Source: Gammaproteobacteria bacterium (GTDB lineage: Bacteria > Pseudomonadota > Gammaproteobacteria > SZUA-229). From it: 11,047 nt of DNA. Below are positions 6,250 through 11,047 of the stretch, in pieces. Each line of letters opens with the position of its first letter. Positions within the stretch are counted from its first letter, which is position 1. The notes beneath the pieces were generated by a model that did not search any database, had not been told where the DNA came from, and saw only the letters and a list, made by a program, of their open reading frames with translations. The stretch covers positions 1 through 11,047 of the forward strand of contig JAESSQ010000139.1 of the NCBI GenBank assembly GCA_016764035.1, in the 5' to 3' direction. A program made the position numbers and the translations under genes.

Positions 6250-7806
6250 ATGAGGGAACAGTTAATACTAATTTATAGTTATCTGCATGGTATTTGGCAG
6301 TATCGATGGATGGCGTTATTGATAGCTTTTATAGTTACAATAGTAGGAATGGCGTTTGTTTTATCTTTACCTAACAAGTATACAGCGCAGGCCGTGGTGC
6401 ATGTCGATACTACCTCGGTAATGACGCCATTACTTAAAGGATTGTCTGTTGAGTCAGAAAACGATGCTGGGCTAAATATCATGACTCGGGTGTTATTAAG
6501 CCGTAAAAATTTAGAAGATGTTATTCGGCAAACAGATATGGACTTGAAGGCGAACACGCCAGAAGCACTGGATGAGATGATACGTCAATTAAGCCGGTCA
6601 GTGGAGCTAAAGCTAGCGGGCAAACGAAATGCGGGTATCTATGAGCTAAGTTATACAGGACAGTCGCCAGAGCTGGTATACAAGGTTGTTTCAAAATTAC
6701 TTAATACTTTGATTGAAAACACATTGGAAAGTTCGCGGACGGATACGGCGTCTGCGCAGCAATTTATCAATCGTCAAATCGAAGAATATGAAGTACGGTT
6801 AACCTCGGCAGAACAGAAACTGGCTGCTTTTAAACGTGCCAATGTTGGTTTTATGCCTGATAAGACAGGTGGTTATTATAATCGATTGCAAAATGAAGAG
6901 CGTCTGTTATATAGCATTAAAGCAGAATTGAAGTTAGTTAAGCGAAAATACTCCACTATGCTTAAGCAGCTAGAGGGTGAACTGCCGTTGCTTGATAGTA
7001 GTTACGGTGCACCAAAAGTTTTGAAATTACGCAAATATCAAGAGCAACTTGATGATCTGTTGACACAATATCAAGAGCAACACCCTGATGTTAAGTCATT
7101 AAAAGCTACTATTGCTGATTTAATAGCGAGTGACTCTGGTGGAAAAGATAGTTATATCAATGTAGGCAGTGGTGAGGCGGTTGCTTTTAATCCTGTTTAT
7201 CAAGAATTGAAAGCTAATATAAATAAAACTACTATCGACGTAGAAGCATTAACGATAACGCTTGGCGAGCAGAAGAATAAAGTGCAAGCACTGAAGCAAG
7301 CTGTGGATATTATCCCTGGCGTTGAAGCGGAACTTGCTAAGCTTAATCGTGATTATGAAATTACGCGTGAACGCTACCTTAGTTTTGTTAAACGTAGAGA
7401 AGCCGCACGATTGGCACAGGCGGTTGGTCAGAGTGGTAATAGCATCAAGTTTCGTATCATTGAGCCGCCACGTGTGCCAAAGGAACCGTCAGGACCTAGG
7501 CGTTTACTTTTTCTGCTAGGTGTTTTTATATTTTCAATAGCTGCAGGTTTGGGCTGGGGTGTTTTTAATTATTTAATTAAGCCAACGTTTATCGATTCAA
7601 GTCAGTTAAGAGAGAAACTTGGGCTGCCTATATTGGGGTCTGTGGGCTATAACTTTAGTAGTGAAGGTAAAAAACTTCGGCAGCTACAATTAACGTCATA
7701 TATTGCTACGCTGCTTCTGTTAGTTGTTATATATGGTGCTGCAATGATTTTTAATGAACCTGGTAGTCAGCTGGTGAATGCTTTAATTGAGTCGCGGAGT
7801 TTATGA
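6250..7806 (+). CDS. XrtA-type polysaccharide chain-length determinant (Wzz/GNVR family, TIGR03007-like)
   Basis: This inner-membrane polysaccharide co-polymerase sets chain length and works with the cognate tyrosine kinase encoded next. The 518 aa show a short cytoplasmic N-terminus and a first transmembrane helix at about residues 20-39. The Wzz domain begins at PNKYTAQAVVHVDT. A long periplasmic region with coiled-coil character follows from about residue 165 (TASAQQFINRQIEEYE onward) to about 400. The proline-rich EPPRVPKEPSGPRR precedes a second helix at about 417-441. Unlike the simplest Wzz layout there is a third hydrophobic helix near residues 482-502, a feature of longer co-polymerases of this type. 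No Walker motifs are present; the kinase is a separate protein. AAGG lies only one base before the ATG, so the working ribosome site may be AGAGTGA at 6236-6242. The stop overlaps the intergenic junction with the kinase gene. Confidence 0.9.
   Translation: MREQLILIYSYLHGIWQYRWMALLIAFIVTIVGMAFVLSLPNKYTAQAVVHVDTTSVMTPLLKGLSVESENDAGLNIMTRVLLSRKNLEDVIRQTDMDLKANTPEALDEMIRQLSRSVELKLAGKRNAGIYELSYTGQSPELVYKVVSKLLNTLIENTLESSRTDTASAQQFINRQIEEYEVRLTSAEQKLAAFKRANVGFMPDKTGGYYNRLQNEERLLYSIKAELKLVKRKYSTMLKQLEGELPLLDSSYGAPKVLKLRKYQEQLDDLLTQYQEQHPDVKSLKATIADLIASDSGGKDSYINVGSGEAVAFNPVYQELKANINKTTIDVEALTITLGEQKNKVQALKQAVDIIPGVEAELAKLNRDYEITRERYLSFVKRREAARLAQAVGQSGNSIKFRIIEPPRVPKEPSGPRRLLFLLGVFIFSIAAGLGWGVFNYLIKPTFIDSSQLREKLGLPILGSVGYNFSSEGKKLRQLQLTSYIATLLLLVVIYGAAMIFNEPGSQLVNALIESRSL
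7796..7799 (+). promoter_or_regulatory. Ribosome binding site that fixes the kinase start
   Basis: GGAG lies inside the end of the chain-length gene, 8 bases before ATG 7808. This supports ATG 7808 over the in-frame TTG 7787 and indicates translational coupling between the two genes. Confidence 0.7.
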
Positions 7807-7807
7807 T

Positions 7808-8731
7808 ATGGGCATGAAAAGCAAAAAATCAGAGCAAACAACAATCGCGCAGTTGGTTGAGGCTAGTAGTGTAAATGCGGTGAGCACGCCTCCGATAAAC
7901 GAAAATAAATTGAATGAAAGTCTGTCAGAGAAATTAACAAATAGTAGTGCGAGTGATAATCGTCCATTAGACGTAAACAATGAAACGGTTAATATCATGG
8001 ATCGATTAGTAGCTAGCCATATGTTGGTTCCGGGCAGTAATCTTGACCCAATGGTTGTTGATGACTACAGAAGAATAAAGCGGCCTCTTGTCTCAAATGC
8101 ATGTGGTCGTGATAAAGCATTGGTAGAACGTGGTAATTTGATTCTAGTTACTAGTTCTATACCGGGTGAAGGGAAATCTTATACATCGGTTAACCTTGCA
8201 TTATCACTATCACAGGAAATGGATAATACCGTGTTGTTGGTGGATTGTGACGTTGCAAAACAGGGTGTGAGCAGGATGCTTGGACTCGAAAACATTGCCG
8301 GATTGGTTGATGTATTGGAAAGTGATACATTGCATATCGGTGATGTTTTATTGCATACTGATGTGCCCAATTTACGTGTAGTGTCGGCAGGTAAGAAAAA
8401 TGAATACATGACGGAGTTGTTGGCTAGTCAGCGCATGTCTAATCTGGTTAATGAAATTATTAATCGCTACAGTAATCGCATCATTATTTTTGATGGGCCA
8501 CCTTTGCTAGCCACACCGCAGACGCGCGTTTTAGCCGAATTGGTAGGGCAGGTTGTGTTTGTTGTAGAATCTGGTAAAACACCGCAGACACTTGTTGAAG
8601 ATGCCATTAAGCTTATTCCGGAGGGGCAGGCTATTGGTTTGGTGATGAATAAAAATATTGGGCAGAATAAGCGTGGTTATTATTACGGACATTATGGATC
8701 AGAAGATCATGAGACAAAAGCAGATAGTTAA
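7808..8731 (+). CDS. XrtA-associated tyrosine autokinase (BY-kinase, TIGR03018-like)
   Basis: This cytoplasmic bacterial tyrosine kinase should pair with the chain-length protein and cycle between autophosphorylated and free states during polymer export. Numbered from ATG 7808 (307 aa), residues 1-70 are polar and low in complexity. The P-loop is SSIPGEGKS with Lys at 123. Walker A' is VLLVDCD at 142-148, and Walker B is IIIFDGPPLL with Asp at 229. The C-terminal tail carries a tyrosine cluster RGYYYGHYG (Tyr 291, 292, 293 and 296), the expected autophosphorylation site. The start is chosen for its GGAG ribosome site and because it sits one base after the chain-length stop, a sign of coupling. 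Kinase and co-polymerase are separate genes here, as in firmicute CpsC/CpsD and XrtA loci, not fused as in Wzc. Confidence 0.92.
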   Translation: MGMKSKKSEQTTIAQLVEASSVNAVSTPPINENKLNESLSEKLTNSSASDNRPLDVNNETVNIMDRLVASHMLVPGSNLDPMVVDDYRRIKRPLVSNACGRDKALVERGNLILVTSSIPGEGKSYTSVNLALSLSQEMDNTVLLVDCDVAKQGVSRMLGLENIAGLVDVLESDTLHIGDVLLHTDVPNLRVVSAGKKNEYMTELLASQRMSNLVNEIINRYSNRIIIFDGPPLLATPQTRVLAELVGQVVFVVESGKTPQTLVEDAIKLIPEGQAIGLVMNKNIGQNKRGYYYGHYGSEDHETKADS

Positions 8732-8744
8732 GGACAACACTGAT

Positions 8745-8771
8745 ATGACTACCATAATAAATCTATACTAA
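8745..8771 (+). CDS. Eight-codon minicistron (MTTIINLY) abutting the deacetylase start
   Basis: ATG 8745-8747 is preceded by AAGGA (8730-8734) with a 10-base spacer. After eight codons it ends in TAA 8769-8771, directly before the deacetylase ATG at 8772 and in the same frame. The deacetylase start itself has no ribosome site. Two readings fit: a leader minicistron whose termination feeds re-initiation at 8772, or an older, longer N-terminus cut by a nonsense change. No product function is claimed. Confidence 0.35.
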   Translation: MTTIINLY

Positions 8772-9647
8772 ATGCAAATTCAAAATGCACTGACAGTCGA
8801 TGTAGAAGACTATTTCCAAGTATCAGCATTCGCCAACAGTATTAAGCAGGCGGATTGGGATCGTATACCTTTACGTGTCGAAAATAATACGCATCGAATT
8901 TTAGATTTGTTTGATGAGTATCAGGTTAAGGCGACGTTTTTCACCCTTGGTTGGGTGGCTGAAAGGGCAAATAAGCTGATTCTGGAGATAGCTCAAAGAG
9001 GGCACGAGGTGGCCTGTCACGGTTATAGTCACCAGCTTGTATACAACCAAAGTCCTGAAGTATTTCGCGAAGAAACGATACGCGCAAAAAATATATTGGA
9101 AGATATCATACAGCAGCCAGTACGAGGTTACCGCGCGGCCAGTTATTCCATTACTGAAAAGTCGCAATGGGCGCTTGATATACTTGCTGAGAGTGGTTTT
9201 ATTTATGACTCCAGTATTTTCCCCGTGCGTCATGATCGTTATGGTATGCCTGATACACCTAAGCATCCTTACATGTTAAAAACGCCTATGGGTAAAAGCA
9301 TTATCGAGTTCCCATTGTCAACCGCGAAAATTGTCAACTATCGTTTGCCTATAGCGGGTGGCGGTTATTTTCGCTTGTACCCTTATTGGTTGAGTAAAAT
9401 GGGACTGAAGCAGATCAATAATCAGCAGAAGCCTTTTATTTTTTATCTTCACCCCTGGGAAATTGACCCTGAACAACCGAAGATAGAGGCTAGCTGGTTT
9501 TCACGTTTTAGACATTATAATAACTTAGATAAGTGTGAATCACGTTTGCAAAAGCTGATGACTGATTTTGAGTTCACCACTACGTGGGATGTCTTAGATA
9601 CGCTTGGTCTGGTAGGGGCAACTGACGAGATAAAAATAACCTCATAA
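8772..9647 (+). CDS. XrtA system polysaccharide deacetylase (NodB fold with DUF3473, TIGR03006-like)
   Basis: The product is a predicted metal-dependent carbohydrate esterase family 4 enzyme that removes acetyl groups from N-acetyl sugars of the exopolysaccharide. Residues 8-16 read TVDVEDYFQ, the subfamily's form of NodB motif 1 with Asp10 and Asp13. Motif 2 is HGYSH (His83, His87). Motif 3 is YRAASYSI, where the usual RAP is RAA (Ala123). The C-terminal part contains FYLHPWEIDPEQP, the DUF3473 signature with its catalytic-type His. At 291 aa it is a normal length. No signal peptide is visible, which is usual for this subfamily. It lies 40 bases after the kinase gene in the same operon. The start ATG lacks a ribosome site (see the minicistron just upstream). 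The expected XrtA-associated ATPase and FemAB-like genes do not flank it. Confidence 0.92.
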   Translation: MQIQNALTVDVEDYFQVSAFANSIKQADWDRIPLRVENNTHRILDLFDEYQVKATFFTLGWVAERANKLILEIAQRGHEVACHGYSHQLVYNQSPEVFREETIRAKNILEDIIQQPVRGYRAASYSITEKSQWALDILAESGFIYDSSIFPVRHDRYGMPDTPKHPYMLKTPMGKSIIEFPLSTAKIVNYRLPIAGGGYFRLYPYWLSKMGLKQINNQQKPFIFYLHPWEIDPEQPKIEASWFSRFRHYNNLDKCESRLQKLMTDFEFTTTWDVLDTLGLVGATDEIKITS

Positions 9648-9826
9648 AATAACAGAGAGCATGGGTTATTTCAGGCGGGTCGTTACCAGTGGGCTCATTG
9701 CTCTTAAAACTTACATCGTATAAGTTGTTGGATTGTTACAAAATACTTAGCGACGCATGCTCCTACAGCTACTTGCACAAACGTTATATTGTTTGATTGA
9801 TGAAGTCTTGTGTACTTAAGATTGTA
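9648..9826. other. Convergent intergenic region with weak hairpins
   Basis: This lies between the deacetylase and the convergent carbamoyltransferase. AAATAAC (9647-9653) can pair with GTTATTT (9665-9671). AACTTA (9708-9713) can pair with TAAGTT (9721-9726); on the minus strand the latter stem is followed by a short T-run, so it could end carbamoyltransferase transcription. AGAGCA (9656-9661) and TGCTCT (9699-9704) form a wider pair. None is a strong terminator. The minus strand carries GTAGGAGC at 9759-9766. No gene is seen. Confidence 0.3.
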
Positions 9827-10828
9827 TTATGAATTGGATAACATTTTGTGTAGTAGAGCCATCTGTACCAGCATACGATTTTTTGCTTCTGCGATAACAA
9901 CACTGCGCGGCCCATCCAGTATGCGATCAGCTACAGCTACACCACGTCGTACAGGAAGGCAGTGCATGAAACGGCAATTATCGGCAGCTTGATTAAACCA
10001 GGGCTCATCAATGCACCATTGCCTGAGGTCAGGCTTGATTTCATCTTCAGCACGCCTGTTACCGTAATATTGTGCTGATGCCCATGAGCTCGCATAGATA
10101 ACCTGGCAATCTTTCATTGTGCTCTTGGTATCGTCAGATTCTGTTACTGATCCACCGCTAATAGATGCTGCTTGCCTTGCTTTCTCCATGACAACATCAG
10201 GTAGTGCATAACCTTCTGGTCTCAGTACGGTAACGTCCATTCCGCGTAATGCTGCCATATGTAATGTCGCAGCCGGTACTGCAAAAGGCAGTGGATTGGG
10301 GTGCCATGTCCAGGAAAGAACAAGCTTGTTGTGAACGGAGAGTTTTAAGTCGTCTAATGTTTTCCAGTCAGCGAGACTTTGGCACGGGTGATTGATGGCG
10401 GATTCCATATTAATATACGGTGTTTCGATGAGTGATGTTAATTCACTAAATTCACGATCGGCAAGATCATCATCAAGACTTTCACCTTTAGCCGCAGCAC
10501 GAATTCCAATAGCGTCACCGTATGATGCGATGACAGGCACTGCTTCTCGAATATGTTCGGCAGCAGTGCCATCCATTACGATACCGGAGCGAGACTCCAG
10601 TCCATGAATGGACATCTCTGGTGAAACCACAAAGGTTCCTCCCCCTAGCCGTGCCATTGCAGATTGAAATGAAATTAAGGTGCGTAAGGATGGGCTGAGG
10701 AATAATAATGAAAGTATTTTACCTTCGAGCGCCCTGGGTTCGGGGTGGTTATTGAGTTTTGTCGCTAGTGTTATTAGTTCTTTGATTTCACTAACACTAA
10801 AATCAGCCAAATCATTGAAAAATTTCAT
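9827..10828 (-). CDS. argF': N-acyl-L-ornithine carbamoyltransferase (ArgF'-type; residues favour N-succinylornithine)
   Basis: The enzyme transfers the carbamoyl group of carbamoyl phosphate to an N-acylated ornithine in the acylated variant of arginine synthesis known from Xanthomonas and Bacteroides. Carbamoyl-phosphate motifs are SPSLRT (Ser47, Arg49, Thr50) and HPCQ (147-150). The family block HPNPLPFAV begins at 176, and HCLPVRRG at 289-296. MDGTAAEH at 85-92 and WHPNPLP mark the acetyl/succinyl group rather than ordinary ArgF. At 333 aa it is full length. At the site that separates the two specificities (Glu92 in X. campestris, Pro90 in B. fragilis) it has Ala90. The position of the carboxylated Lys302 of the acetyl enzyme is Ala298. 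Both point to N-succinylornithine as substrate. Leu51 replaces the Arg usual after SxRT. It is unrelated to the polysaccharide genes and reads toward them. The start ATG has only a weak AGG upstream. Confidence 0.9.
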   Translation of the reverse strand: MKFFNDLADFSVSEIKELITLATKLNNHPEPRALEGKILSLLFLSPSLRTLISFQSAMARLGGGTFVVSPEMSIHGLESRSGIVMDGTAAEHIREAVPVIASYGDAIGIRAAAKGESLDDDLADREFSELTSLIETPYINMESAINHPCQSLADWKTLDDLKLSVHNKLVLSWTWHPNPLPFAVPAATLHMAALRGMDVTVLRPEGYALPDVVMEKARQAASISGGSVTESDDTKSTMKDCQVIYASSWASAQYYGNRRAEDEIKPDLRQWCIDEPWFNQAADNCRFMHCLPVRRGVAVADRILDGPRSVVIAEAKNRMLVQMALLHKMLSNS

Positions 10829-11029
10829 ATTAATTTATGCCTGAATAAAGTGTTAATGAATGCTCACTAGCTAGTGTAACCATGAAATATTAATCGTTTC
10901 CATGTTTGAATAGTAGCGATAGTTTTATTGTTTTGATTGTAGCTTGTTTGTAAGCGGTTAATAAACACCACCCTATAATTTTTCAGACCGATCCCTCATG
11001 CTTCGTATTTTAAATAATAGGAACGCACG
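10829..11029. promoter_or_regulatory. Divergent promoter region with a 12-base palindrome
   Basis: This region separates the minus-strand carbamoyltransferase from a plus-strand gene. CACTAGCTAGTG at 10865-10876 is a perfect 12-base palindrome 36 bases upstream of the carbamoyltransferase start, well placed for an operator. On the plus strand an exact TATAAT (10974-10979) lies 50 bases before ATG 11030, but no good -35 is at 17 bases; TTGTAA at 10948-10953 is 20 bases away. Confidence 0.35.
11019..11023 (+). promoter_or_regulatory. Ribosome binding site of the right-edge gene
   Basis: AGGAA with a 6-base spacer to ATG 11030. This is the best-placed Shine-Dalgarno for a gene at the right edge and favours ATG 11030 over ATG 11036. 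Confidence 0.6.
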
Positions 11030-11047
11030 ATGGAAATGCCAAAAGAA
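11030..11047 (+). CDS. Start of an unidentified gene cut by the right edge
   Basis: Only six codons, MEMPKE, are visible. The call rests on the AGGAA ribosome site, the upstream TATAAT and the divergent layout. Nothing in six residues identifies a family. Confidence 0.5.

Noticed and set aside
7411..7428. TGGCAC followed by GGTTGG, resembling a sigma-54 promoter
   Set aside because: The spacing to the -12 element is off by one base, the GC dinucleotide is absent, and it lies inside the chain-length gene on conserved codons.
8901..9266. 121-codon minus-strand open frame opposite the deacetylase
   Set aside because: It overlaps the conserved NodB motifs on the other strand and has no protein-like pattern.
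722..9647. A PEP-CTERM sorted protein or exosortase within the window
   Set aside because: None of the complete proteins ends in a Pro-Glu-Pro motif followed by a hydrophobic helix and basic tail, and no exosortase-like membrane protein is present.
9810..9992. Plus-strand open frame over the 3' end of the carbamoyltransferase
   Set aside because: It is antisense to the conserved HCLPVRR block and low in complexity.
10842..10910. Repeated TGAAT words as an ARG box
   Set aside because: They are direct, not inverted, repeats and do not form the TGAAT/ATTCA palindrome; in AT-rich DNA such words are common.
1..11047. CRISPR array, tRNA or rRNA gene, insertion sequence, prophage or attachment site
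   Set aside because: I found no regularly spaced repeats, no recognisable RNA gene, no transposase or integrase, and no long flanking repeats in the window.

Overview
This 11 kb AT-rich window (roughly 40% G+C by eye) carries the core of an exopolysaccharide locus of the exosortase A (XrtA/PEP-CTERM) type, followed by an arginine-pathway gene on the opposite strand. The protein families, and the pairing of a PrsK/PrsR two-component system with XrtA-type polysaccharide genes, suggest a Gram-negative proteobacterium, most likely a gammaproteobacterium. I cannot name the genus.

Layout. (1) Positions 3-644: the 3' part of a membrane gene, a VanZ-like C-terminal end fused to a beta-sandwich, carbohydrate-binding-like domain. 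(2) 722/764/776-2194: a TIGR03013-type polyprenyl-phosphate sugar-1-phosphate transferase, which starts the lipid-linked repeat unit. (3) 2463-4538 and 4618-5985: prsK and prsR, a membrane histidine kinase and a sigma-54-dependent response regulator. (4) A 264-base gap, 5986-6249, with a good sigma-70-like promoter and several inverted repeats, including a perfect 11-base-arm palindrome. (5) 6250-7806, 7808-8731 and 8772-9647: chain-length determinant (Wzz/GNVR), tyrosine autokinase and polysaccharide deacetylase, tightly spaced and surely one operon. (6) 9827-10828 on the minus strand: an N-acyl-ornithine carbamoyltransferase (ArgF' type) that converges on the operon. (7) 11030 to the right edge: the first six codons of an unidentified plus-strand gene.

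How it fits together. The sugar transferase starts the polymer on undecaprenyl phosphate at the inner membrane. The chain-length protein and its cognate kinase control polymerisation and export, and the deacetylase probably modifies the polymer in the periplasm. PrsK/PrsR is expected to control this set, and PEP-CTERM protein genes elsewhere, through sigma-54. Several usual members of such loci are absent from the window: the outer-membrane export protein, the beta-barrel protein, the XrtA-associated ATPase, the FemAB-like protein and exosortase itself. The locus is therefore abridged, split, or continues beyond the left edge.

The points most worth a second look are the carbamoyltransferase, whose specificity residues match the succinylornithine rather than the acetylornithine enzyme; the structured leader of the chain-length/kinase operon; and an eight-codon minicistron whose stop codon abuts the deacetylase start.
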